Assembly: GCA_035326105.1 (NCBI GenBank)
Contig: DAOKYO010000001.1
Span: 186,001-250,000 of the forward strand
Reading direction: 5' to 3'
DNA: 64,000 nucleotides
Origin: Bacilli bacterium
GTDB taxonomy: Bacteria; Bacillota_I; Bacilli_A; RFN20; CAG-826
In this document: one piece after another, positions 1 to 7,710 of the stretch
How positions within the stretch are numbered: position 1 is the first letter of the stretch
How the letters are laid out: each line of letters starts with the position of its first letter
Translations under genes and position numbers: made by a program
Notes under the pieces: model-generated
Databases searched by the model: none
What the model was told of the DNA's origin: nothing
The model's input: only the letters and a program-made list of their open reading frames with translations

Positions 1-1
1 A

Positions 2-106
2 TTTTTTGGTTTACGGTTCATTTATATTATCAAGATGATTGAAGATGAATATTATTTTGAATCTTTGCTACTATTCATTATGTTAATAGAACATGTCTTG
101 TCTTAA
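2..106 (+). other. Possible 3' end of a gene cut by the window edge
   Basis: Frame 2 is open from the window edge to a TAA at 104-106 and encodes about 34 residues rich in Ile, Leu and Phe. It could be the C-terminus of a gene that begins outside the window. I recognise no family, and the base composition is as AT-rich as the next 7 kb. The length is close to chance. Confidence 0.2.
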
Positions 107-201
107 AAAAACTAAAAAACTTAAGAAATAAGATGATTCATAGATATTTATTCAAACATTATGTTTAGTTCGACAATAATGTTTAATTTCCTTTAAGCAA
201 A

Positions 202-438
202 ATGAGTAACTATGAGTACATACTTTATAAATTGTTTTTGCCAATCATTGGTTGCTTTAGCGATAAGTATGCTGTGAGTTCAAATATGATTATAGGAGAA
301 TATTCGGTATATGCTCTTGCAAAACAATATGGAATTTTTGACAATGATTTGGAAAAGATGTTAAATTTTGGTATTGAACCGGGGATATCAAAGGATTTAG
401 CTAAAAAACTGAAAAGGGAAACGAAATTAATATTATGA
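202..438 (+). CDS. Hypothetical 78-aa protein
   Basis: A short ORF, ATG to TGA, with no convincing ribosome binding site. The product has a hydrophobic patch near residues 8-18 and a basic C-terminal end (LAKKLKRETK). I do not recognise the family. It sits in the AT-rich decay zone beside a broken DUF6273 gene, so it may itself be a fragment of a larger ORF. Function unknown. Confidence 0.3.
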   Translation: MSNYEYILYKLFLPIIGCFSDKYAVSSNMIIGEYSVYALAKQYGIFDNDLEKMLNFGIEPGISKDLAKKLKRETKLIL

Positions 439-572
439 GATATTTAGATAACTCCTCGCCAGTTCAAATGTAGAAAGGTGTTTTAAGATGTTTATTTGAG
501 TAATAAAGACATTATGAATAACTTCATTTATATTTGGTGTAGTATGAGCAAATCAAGGAAAGGTCAATAAGT

Positions 573-1248
573 ATGGAAAAAGGCGATAACATTAAATTTG
601 GTAACTATGAATGGAATGTTTTAGACATTATGGGTGATAAAGAATTAATCATCACCAGAGAAATAATTGAGCAAAAGCATACCACAATAAACATGGGGTG
701 GTATTCTGGGAGACAAGCTCATTAAGAAAATACCTTAACAATGATTTTTTGAACTCATTCACAAACAATCAAAAAAATCGTATTATAACCACGATAAACA
801 AAAACAATGGTGACAGATGGTATTATCTCGGAGATGGGCAAGATACTGAAGATAAGATATTTATTCTATCTTTAGAAAAAATGGTTAGACCTTATTTTAA
901 TGATATTTTGGATTTGCTACTTAATAAGGGTAAAAATCAACGACACTGGTTTGAGCGAAAAGATATCAACAATCATTTAAGAAGATCATCATATTTTGGA
1001 TATGTATGGTAGTACTGGGTTAGAAAAGATGGCAGAATGAATTTAACTGCTGTATATATTCTTGGCGATGGCAATATTGGTATACAAGGAAATAAAGCAT
1101 CAAAAAGACTTCTAATACATTACATCCTGTTACAAAATCAAACGAAGGTGGCATTCGATTGGCATTATGACTTAGGATAAAATATAATCCAACAAACAAT
1201 TCAATAACACGAGTGTATGTCGTCTCGGATAGGAAAAATCTATATTAG
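573..1248 (+). pseudogene. DUF6273-domain protein gene, broken
   Basis: Three reading frames together spell a DUF6273-type domain. Frame 0 from ATG 573 gives the N-terminal part (NIKFGNYEWNVLDI). The frame from about 698 gives the hallmark WETSSLRKYLNNDF and EDKIFILSLEKM. It continues through a TAG at 1012, where the family has aromatic residues, into AVYILGDGNIG. The third frame from about 1141 gives the terminal GGIRLAL stretch, interrupted by TGA, and ends at 1248. Two frameshifts and two in-frame stops make this a decayed gene. DUF6273 domains occur in phage-like and surface proteins; the role is not established. The next feature downstream is an insertion sequence. Confidence 0.7.
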
Positions 1249-1369
1249 TATAAGTAATAGATATACAAAATCAAACAAATATGAGTAAATTAAAAAACAG
1301 CATATTTAAGCCGTTAAAACTGCACTAGTCAACGAAAAGTAGACACACTTTCAAATAGTTATTCTCTTT

Positions 1370-2212
1370 TTAACAATTGAACACCTCCCGGTATTGTTTT
1401 GGAGTCAGATAGTTTAAAGAGTAGGCTGGTCGTTGCTCATTGAAATACGTCAGGTATTCTTTGATGAACACCTCGACGTCCTCTGTTTCTTTGATATGAA
1501 AATCAGTGAACATTTCGGTTTTAATCCACCCATTGATTGATTCCATCGCCCCGTTATCTGTTGGAGTTCCTGCTCGCGATATTGAATGAATGATATTATA
1601 TAAGGGAAGCAGCTCGTTGAAGCTCTTCGAGGAATAGACGGAACCTTGGTCTGTATGCAGTACAAGTTTGAGATCCTGATATTCCTTTTTCTTTTCGATT
1701 AACCGTCTTAGTCCATCCATATATGTCTCACGGTCACCCTTCTTGGAAGAAAGACCATAACCAACGATTTCGTTGTTCCATAGATCCATATATAAGGTCA
1801 ACTCGTAATAGACTCCTTTGACATAGAACGCTGTCATATCCGAGGCGATGCATTCCATCCTTGAATTGACGTTTAATCCGGCCGCTAAAAGGTTGGGATA
1901 TAACTTGAATGAATCCCCTGGCTTCTTGTATCGATAATGCTTGGAAACGCTGACGACCCCAGCATTTTTACAACACCAATGGGCATATTGGTTTGATATT
2001 ACTTTGCCCGTATCCAATTTAATCTTCGCATTGAGCCGGCGATACCCATGCGAGGGGAATCTACCGTGATAGTCTTTGAACAAGGCGATGTCACTAGCTC
2101 GTTTAATGAGCTTGGCATTCGGATGTTCCAGTCGCCGCTTCCATTTATAGAAGCCCGATCGGTTGATTGTCATGAGTCGGCACATGCCATTCACCGGCCA
2201 TTTTCCCGACAA
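1370..2212 (-). CDS. IS3-family transposase OrfB (DDE integrase catalytic subunit)
   Basis: This is the catalytic subunit for cut-and-copy transposition. It has an N-terminal HTH_21 segment (residues about 1-60, SGFYKWKRR), then an rve-type RNase-H fold. The triad is visible as SDMT (first Asp), HTDQGSVY (second Asp) and NGAMESINGWIKTE (Glu). The C-terminal signature YFNEQRPAYSLNYLTPKQYR is typical of the family. At 280 aa it is full length. The frame opens just after a TAA upstream, and the first start-like codon is TTG at 2212. It overlaps orfA by 68 nt in the +1 rather than the usual -1 relative frame. How it is expressed (own start or frameshift) is therefore uncertain. Confidence 0.88.
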   Translation of the reverse strand: MSGKWPVNGMCRLMTINRSGFYKWKRRLEHPNAKLIKRASDIALFKDYHGRFPSHGYRRLNAKIKLDTGKVISNQYAHWCCKNAGVVSVSKHYRYKKPGDSFKLYPNLLAAGLNVNSRMECIASDMTAFYVKGVYYELTLYMDLWNNEIVGYGLSSKKGDRETYMDGLRRLIEKKKEYQDLKLVLHTDQGSVYSSKSFNELLPLYNIIHSISRAGTPTDNGAMESINGWIKTEMFTDFHIKETEDVEVFIKEYLTYFNEQRPAYSLNYLTPKQYREVFNC

Positions 2213-2552
2213 TTCCAGGACTACTTCGTATTCTTTTGCTTAAAGAAACGTATGCCTTCTTGATACCATCCCCTTTCACCTCGTATCCTTTTTTTGCTCG
2301 GGCCACCTCAATGTCTTTCAACATAAGTTGCTGGATCAATTGGTCCTTACTCATTCCCTCATAATCGGCTTTGGAATGCGCTGTGACTGATTTACCGACA
2401 ACCGCCTCGCCACTAGAAACCCGATAGAGCCGCATGTAACTTACGATGGCTGAAACGCTGACATGGTAAAACGCTGACGCTTCATTAATCGTCTTTTCGC
2501 GTTCACAAACACGATGACCAATGTCTAGTCTTTCTTCGATTGTGTATTTCAT
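2145..2552 (-). CDS. IS3-family transposase OrfA (helix-turn-helix)
   Basis: The DNA-binding partner of the element. An N-terminal HTH (residues about 5-45, containing TINEASAFYHVSVSAIVSYM) recognises the terminal repeats. A basic region follows (residues about 85-105, VARAKKGYEVKG). The ATG at 2552 is preceded by a good AGGAGG site. The protein runs to 135 aa and overlaps the 5' end of orfB. The last ~35 residues lie in the overlap and look unconstrained, so the functional protein may end earlier or be fused to OrfB by frameshifting. Confidence 0.82.
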   Translation of the reverse strand: MKYTIEERLDIGHRVCEREKTINEASAFYHVSVSAIVSYMRLYRVSSGEAVVGKSVTAHSKADYEGMSKDQLIQQLMLKDIEVARAKKGYEVKGDGIKKAYVSLSKRIRSSPGIVGKMAGEWHVPTHDNQPIGLL

Positions 2553-2742
2553 ATTTACCTCCTTGTTTACACATTATACTTTCCTGTCTCAATAAAAGTG
2601 TATGTGTCTACTTTGAGGTTACCAGTACAAATATTAATGCATCATAACTACTACTATGTGACAAATGTGTCTTTTTTAAAAGATAAATCTTGTGATATCA
2701 TATATAAAAGTATTGTTTTAATAAACAATTATAGGGGGAAAT

Positions 2743-3033
2743 ATGGATTGGGATAAAATTCTTTGTACTGAAACAATTTCTAAAAGAAAAAAAGAACAAA
2801 AATCATCATAGGATAATAGAAATGATTTTGATATTGATTTTGATGAGGTTTCATCAAGTTCACAGTTTAGAAGATTGCAAGATAAAACACAGGTTTTTCC
2901 ACTTGAAAAAGACGATTTTGCTCGAACTAGATTAACACACTCAATTGAGGTTATATCAGTTGCAGAGTCCTTGGGAAAAAATGCATGTAGTGTACTAATA
3001 AAAAGAGGAATCATTCTTAATGCTATAAAATAG
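2743..3033 (+). pseudogene. dgt: dGTP triphosphohydrolase N-terminal remnant
   Basis: The first ~95 codons resemble dGTPase. SSQFRRLQDKTQVFPLEKDD followed by FARTRLTHSIEV contains the first conserved His of the HD domain. Intact enzymes are about 350-450 aa, so most of the catalytic domain is missing. There is also an in-frame TAG at 2809-2811, about 22 codons in. A clear AGGGGG site precedes ATG 2743, showing that this was a functional start. dGTPases hydrolyse dGTP to deoxyguanosine and triphosphate, and some act in phage defence by depleting dNTPs. That makes the remnant relevant to the accessory character of this region. Confidence 0.75.
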
Positions 3034-3099
3034 TGGATGATTATTCTGCTATGAACATCTAATAAGTATAAAACTTGATTTGATTAAAGGAGAGAAACT

Positions 3100-4623
3100 A
3101 TGGGAATGATTTTTAAACTTGAACACGCAAATATTATATCTAATTTAATTGACGGTAAAGTTGATGGTATACTGCAGTACTTAACTGTAGAAGACAAATA
3201 TTATGATTTTATTAGTTTTTTAGATAATTTTGATGAATCAATCTTTACTAATAGGAGAGAAACTTATTTGAATATTGTAAATAGACTAAGAGATACTTTA
3301 AGACAAGTTAAATTTAGTGATATTGAACAGAATATAGATTTTTCTATTAATAAAGAAAATGAAGAAGTTTATCATTTATTGTTTGAAATGTCAAAGATTC
3401 TAGGGAGGTTTAAGTATAGATTTTTAATACTGGATCCAGATTATTCAAATAATAAAAGAGAAATATTGAACAAGCTCAAACACGTAATGTACCAAGATGC
3501 AATTTATTTATGGCCTGAAGATATCGACAGAAAATCCATAAGTTTATTGAATGTATTTCCTGGAATTGAGAAAGCTATAAATAGCCGTGATAAGTGGCCT
3601 TTAGTTTTGGCATGGGAAAAAGATAGATTTGGATGTGACAATAAAAAAAAGATGCATCTAATAAAAATAGATAATACTTATGAAATTTTTGATATAGCAA
3701 ACTCAATAAGTAGATATGGGAGTGAAGGCCTTAAATATTATTCAATAAGACACACTATTGAGAGCGAAAAAAGGATTAATCATTATATAATACAGATTAG
3801 TGATTTGCATTTTGGAAATGGAAATTCTATCATAAAAAACGACTCTATGATTAAGGAATTAAAATCAAAGATAAAACAATTTGAAGAAAATGCTAATATA
3901 ACACTATTAATTACAGGTGATTGTATTGACACACCAAATATTGGTTATTTAGAAGCATATAATGATTTTTATAATTCAATTAGAAAGCATGTTAATACAA
4001 TATACTCTTTACCTGGAAATCATGATTTAAAAATATCGGGACTTGTAACTTCTACGGATTCCGATTTGATAGAAAAAATATATACTACTATTTACAAAGA
4101 AAAAATAGTTCACTTGAATGATGATGTAGTATTGCTTTTATTTGATTCTAACAAGGAATCTAGCGGTTTTACAGGGATGATTAGCAACGAACAAATGGAT
4201 GAGTTTGATGTGGAATTGCTTAAAATAAAAGATTTGAGTAAAAAAAGAATCATAGTTTCTTTACATCATCATGTAGTTGTTACCCCTGACCTTAAATGGA
4301 GAAAAGAGGGATGGTTTAAAAAGTTTAAGGATAACAAAATTAGATTGAATGATTCTAATATTTTTATGAACTGGCTTAAAAAGTATAATGTTAAACTAGT
4401 TTTAAATGGGCATAATCATCAACCGTATTTGAATGATGACAATACTAGATCGTTTCCTATATTATCCTGTGGATCAACAGGAGGACACACCAAAATGTTT
4501 GGTATGAATTATAAGTGTTATAACATAATTAAGTTGGACGATGATAAAATGCTAATTGGTTTATACGCTGTAAATAACACATATGATTATTTAAATATTA
4601 TTGAATCACATATTGTTTATTGA
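3100..4623 (+). CDS. Metallophosphatase (calcineurin-like) with unknown N-terminal domain
   Basis: A 507-aa protein with a strong AAAGGAGAG site before ATG 3100. The C-terminal half is an intact calcineurin-like phosphoesterase. It shows DLH (235-237), GD (273-274), GNHD (306-309), the LHHH cluster near 389-391 and GHNH near 430. These are the ligands of a two-metal centre, so phosphodiesterase or phosphatase activity is likely. Residues 1 to about 225 match nothing I recognise; they are mostly helical by composition and may set substrate or partner specificity. No signal peptide, so cytoplasmic. It is followed 77 nt later by a DUF4238 gene with its own site. Codon use (AGA, ATA, AAA) is typical of this AT-rich island. 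Substrate unknown. Confidence 0.8.
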   Translation: MGMIFKLEHANIISNLIDGKVDGILQYLTVEDKYYDFISFLDNFDESIFTNRRETYLNIVNRLRDTLRQVKFSDIEQNIDFSINKENEEVYHLLFEMSKILGRFKYRFLILDPDYSNNKREILNKLKHVMYQDAIYLWPEDIDRKSISLLNVFPGIEKAINSRDKWPLVLAWEKDRFGCDNKKKMHLIKIDNTYEIFDIANSISRYGSEGLKYYSIRHTIESEKRINHYIIQISDLHFGNGNSIIKNDSMIKELKSKIKQFEENANITLLITGDCIDTPNIGYLEAYNDFYNSIRKHVNTIYSLPGNHDLKISGLVTSTDSDLIEKIYTTIYKEKIVHLNDDVVLLLFDSNKESSGFTGMISNEQMDEFDVELLKIKDLSKKRIIVSLHHHVVVTPDLKWRKEGWFKKFKDNKIRLNDSNIFMNWLKKYNVKLVLNGHNHQPYLNDDNTRSFPILSCGSTGGHTKMFGMNYKCYNIIKLDDDKMLIGLYAVNNTYDYLNIIESHIVY

Positions 4624-4700
4624 AAACAAGCGATTTATTGGTTTTTATGGTATAAGCAGGGTAGCAATATAACTGAATCATGTAATAATGGAGATGAAAT

Positions 4701-6167
4701 ATGGCTAAAAATCATTATGTGTCACAACTGATTATTAAAAGATTTTCAGAAATGAACGATAGGATAAATATATTTGATGTTGTTAGAAAAACAGTTTTAG
4801 AAAATAAAAAATCAGTTAATATTTTTTGTAGATACGATATTTATTCTGATTATGTAGAACAACAACTAAGTAGGGTGTTGGAAACACCATTTGCACAATT
4901 GCTTGATAAAAAAATAATTGATAAAGATAGAATAATAATCACTCGCTCTGAATTAATGTTGATTAAGAAATTTTTGCTTTTGGAGAGTATAAGAACGCTA
5001 GGTTCTGATGGCTACTTAAAGATTATTACAGGGTTTAGTCAAACAGTTAGAAATTACTGGAGTGTGATGGAAAAAGTAAGACAAGAAATGCCTGATTATC
5101 TACCATATCAAACTGACATCAGTGAATCTTCAGAAGAAGCTTTTGATCGAGCATTGAGAGTCTTTATAGAGACTGATAATACAATACAAATATTGATGCA
5201 TAGAGATGCAACAAGAGAATTATACATTTGGGCTAAATCATTTTTTGATGGTTATATTGCATTTTGGGATGCAAATAACGAACAAGAATTTGTGTTAACT
5301 GATAATGGATTGACTACCGAATACGAACCTTCTCATATAGTATTTGAAGGATTAAGCCAATCTAAGTCCTCTTATTTATTGAGCATGATTAAAACTGCAA
5401 AATCCAATAAAGCAAAAGCGGTATATGCAGATTTATTTGAAAAAATAACGATTATGTATGAAAATTTCAGTATATTCAATTTATCTTCAAAAAGAAGTAT
5501 TGTAGTTATTAATCCTTTTTTTAGATTATTTAGCAAACAAGGATTTACTATTAATAATCTTAACAATGTGATTAAACTGAATAAACCTGATATATGGCCA
5601 TCATTTGTTAGCAGTAATTCTGTTGTAGTTTTTCCAAATACGATATACAAAAATAGTGGTTCATATTCTATGGATGATATCTTTGAATATGAACCAGTCA
5701 AGTTATCTTACTTAGATACCATATATATAAATAATTTATTTCTATCACAAACTAGCAAATTGCTTGGGTTTGTAACATTTGAAAAAATTAAGGATTCACT
5801 ATATGCTTTTCTTACAATGCGAATGCACGATCATAAGGATGTATATGGAGATAATTATATCGAAAACCTGACCAATCTTACACAGCACATGATAAATGAT
5901 GATTTTAACTATATATGGAAACATTTCAAAGAAAAAGAAAACTTGAAACCAAATTATAATCCATATGATTTTTTAGATCACTATGCTAAACAGTGTATCA
6001 ATGATACGAGAAATAACCGCTACGCATTGGAATATTTGCTTTCAAATGAAGACAAGGTTAGAAAAATGAGTAACTTTAGTTTTATGGGCAGTCCAAATGA
6101 AAGAATTAAACTTATCAAAAGAGATTTAAATCGAGTCAAAAATAAGAAAAAGAAATATATAAGATGA
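4701..6167 (+). CDS. DUF4238-family protein
   Basis: A 488-aa cytoplasmic protein. The N-terminus AKNHYVSQLIIKRFS, then INIFDV, is the signature of DUF4238 (usually HHYVPQFLLRNF followed by a short beta strand). LTDNGLTTEY in the middle is the second family hallmark. The C-terminal third is helical and strongly basic at the end (NRVKNKKKKYIR). Start ATG 4701 follows GGAG. Family function is not established; members are common in accessory islands. It is flanked by a metallophosphatase and an FRG-domain gene on the same strand and is AT-rich like them. Whether the three form a unit is inference. Confidence 0.75.
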   Translation: MAKNHYVSQLIIKRFSEMNDRINIFDVVRKTVLENKKSVNIFCRYDIYSDYVEQQLSRVLETPFAQLLDKKIIDKDRIIITRSELMLIKKFLLLESIRTLGSDGYLKIITGFSQTVRNYWSVMEKVRQEMPDYLPYQTDISESSEEAFDRALRVFIETDNTIQILMHRDATRELYIWAKSFFDGYIAFWDANNEQEFVLTDNGLTTEYEPSHIVFEGLSQSKSSYLLSMIKTAKSNKAKAVYADLFEKITIMYENFSIFNLSSKRSIVVINPFFRLFSKQGFTINNLNNVIKLNKPDIWPSFVSSNSVVVFPNTIYKNSGSYSMDDIFEYEPVKLSYLDTIYINNLFLSQTSKLLGFVTFEKIKDSLYAFLTMRMHDHKDVYGDNYIENLTNLTQHMINDDFNYIWKHFKEKENLKPNYNPYDFLDHYAKQCINDTRNNRYALEYLLSNEDKVRKMSNFSFMGSPNERIKLIKRDLNRVKNKKKKYIR

Positions 6168-6189
6168 ATTTAAAGAAAGGGATATGGTT

Positions 6190-6643
6190 ATGAGTTCAGA
6201 GTTGATTAGAGTTTTATCTAATGAAATCGAGAGTCTATCAGGTTATATTAGAATATTTGAAGATGAGTTAAAAACTGAGTATGAAAAAACAAATGTCAGA
6301 ATATACTTTCGTGGAGAAAAACAACTGTATGAACAACCTTGTGTACCGTCACTTTTTAGAGAAGGGGAAAAAGACGTTAAAAAATTATCTGAGGATGAGA
6401 TATACTATAGAATACTGAGAAGACAGCCAGAAGATTTTTATTGGTTTTTAAAATCTTGATATTTTAGCTAAAATGCAACATTATGGGATTCCTACAAGAT
6501 TACTTGATATAACAAAAAATCCAATGATTTCATTATTCTTTGCCCTTGAAGAAAGTGAAGACTCAGTAATGCTATTTAGTAAACTTAAATTTGATATTCT
6601 TTTTGAAAATGAGAATTTAGTTTATAAACATTTTCTTGAATGA
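6190..6643 (+). pseudogene. FRG-domain protein gene, frameshifted and truncated
   Basis: The first frame (ATG 6190, after AAAGAAAGGG; an in-frame ATG also exists at 6184) carries the FRG hallmark IYFRGE and PSLFRE and stops at 6459. A single missing base near 6455 restores the rest of the domain: LAKMQHYGIPTRLLDITKNP then MISLFFALEE, ending at TGA 6643. The FRG domain is named for its Phe-Arg-Gly start and often occurs in toxin-like or defence-associated proteins. The remaining C-terminus, if there ever was one, is gone. This gene sits 17-22 nt after the DUF4238 gene and was probably co-transcribed with it. Confidence 0.8.
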
Positions 6644-7046
6644 ATAGGCAACTATTTTCCTGATTTTTCCGTTATTTACCCAAAAACGTCCTCTAACTAC
6701 CAGTTAAACAAACAACCTGTTTTTCCACTATTTACGCACCAGTACCCACAGTTACCCTTATTTACTCAAAAACGGATTTTAACTTGCTGTTACGTTATTG
6801 TTAGGCTAAAAAACACTACCTTTTTAGTTTGAAGAGACACCATATAAGAAGCATAGGATTGACAAATTTTGTCAATCCTTTTTTTGCACCAAATAAAATC
6901 TTTTTGGACTTTTTAATATCAATTTGCCAGTAAAACGTATCGGAAAAAGTGGTAAATTTTGGTGAATCAAATTAAGTTTTACACGATTACAGGAAAAATC
7001 TACACAATTTGAGGTTACAATAAACGTCTATGGCGTGTAGCGTGAC
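6644..7046. other. Non-coding stretch with degenerate repeats and a terminator
   Basis: No gene seen. Two imperfect 19-bp direct repeats start near 6664 and 6720 (TTTTTCC-NN-TATTTAC-NCA). A third partial copy of TATTTAC-T-CA is at 6759. An intrinsic terminator lies at 6855-6885. The rest is AT-rich and featureless to me. Confidence 0.5.
6855..6885 (+). terminator. Rho-independent terminator after the FRG remnant
   Basis: Perfect 12-bp inverted repeat AGGATTGACAAA / TTTGTCAATCCT with a one-base centre, followed by six to seven T. It would end transcripts from the metallophosphatase-DUF4238-FRG cluster. Confidence 0.75.
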
Positions 7047-7540
7047 GTGTTTCTAATGCAGTATGTAAATAAGGATAGTTTCCAGATTGCATTTGGAACA
7101 CCGGTTACGGAAAGTTTTTGTGCTACTTACGGAACACATAGATTAGGATTTAGTTCCTATACATGGTATCAAAATGTTGCTAGAAGGCTAATCATTAATG
7201 CAGGTTCTGGTGCTACTACTGCGGCTCCTGAGTTGGATGTTGGCGGCTCGTTGCCTTTTGGTTTTAAATATTTTCATAATTATGACTATATTCAGGGAAC
7301 TTCAACTTTGGAAAAAAGCAGTTTGTCATTATTGCATCGTACTCATAGCATGTTGGAGCCTCCAAAGATGAACCGGAAAAAGTAGAGGGTTACAAAAACT
7401 ATATATTCTGGTCCTATAAACGAAGTGAATACCAAAAGACAAATTGGTGGTCAAAAACCGCTTGCGACGATGTTAAAAATTTAATTACCATAAGAACGGC
7501 AAATACCATCAAAAGACTTTTAGAAATTGCAAAATCTTAG
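7047..7540 (+). pseudogene. Decayed gene of unknown family
   Basis: A 112-codon frame from GTG 7047 has no ribosome binding site. The adjacent frame carries protein-like sequence (KVEGYKNYIFWSYKRSEYQ, then a helical DDVKNLITIRTANTIKRLL) to TAG 7540, interrupted by one in-frame TAG near 7350. Together they look like one gene broken by a frameshift and a stop. I do not recognise the family. This is the last AT-rich decayed element before the core-like region. Confidence 0.35.
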
Positions 7541-7605
7541 TCAAACGTTCATTAAGACCAATAAGCTTTTTGAAAGAAAAAAGCAAAGGCTAAGTGGACC
7601 GTTGA

Positions 7606-7635
7606 TTGACGAAATAAATTGTTCTTTGCTATAAT
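7606..7635 (+). promoter_or_regulatory. Sigma-A promoter for the serpin-like gene
   Basis: TTGACG at 7606-7611 and TATAAT at 7630-7635 with 18 bp between, plus an extended -10 TG. The gene start is 75 bp downstream. Confidence 0.7.
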
Positions 7636-7710
7636 TTTTTTAATTGATTAGAAAACATCTAGATGGGGATTATTCTAAATGACTTATTTGATTCATAGGG
7701 GGAATAAAAT

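Larger units (their letters stand above)
1321..2629 (-). mobile_element. IS3-family (IS150-like) insertion sequence
   Basis: A 1.3-kb element with two overlapping minus-strand transposase genes. Imperfect terminal inverted repeats bound it: the left end at 1321 reads TGCACTAGTCAACG and the right end at 2629, on the other strand, reads TGTACTGGTAACCT. Both continue into a shared AAAGTAGACACA core. TGTACTG-type ends with TG...CA termini are typical of the IS150 group. I see no exact 3-5 bp target duplication, which suggests an old insertion or a later deletion. Its base composition is visibly richer in GC than the flanking DNA, so it arrived from a different background. Confidence 0.85.

Noticed and set aside
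1141..1248. TGA read as Trp in the DUF6273 remnant
   Set aside because: Other genes in the window end with TGA and use TGG for Trp, and the same remnant has frameshifts and a TAG. Decay explains it better than a variant code.
1317..2634. Target-site duplication of the IS element
   Set aside because: Flanks read AAAC on the left and AATA on the right; no exact 3-5 bp repeat, so none is claimed.
2718..3014. 98-aa minus-strand ORF
   Set aside because: It is the antisense shadow of the dGTPase remnant, which has a clear binding site and family motifs on the plus strand.
5372..5701. 109-aa minus-strand ORF inside the DUF4238 gene
   Set aside because: Shadow frame without start signals; the plus-strand gene is intact and recognisable.
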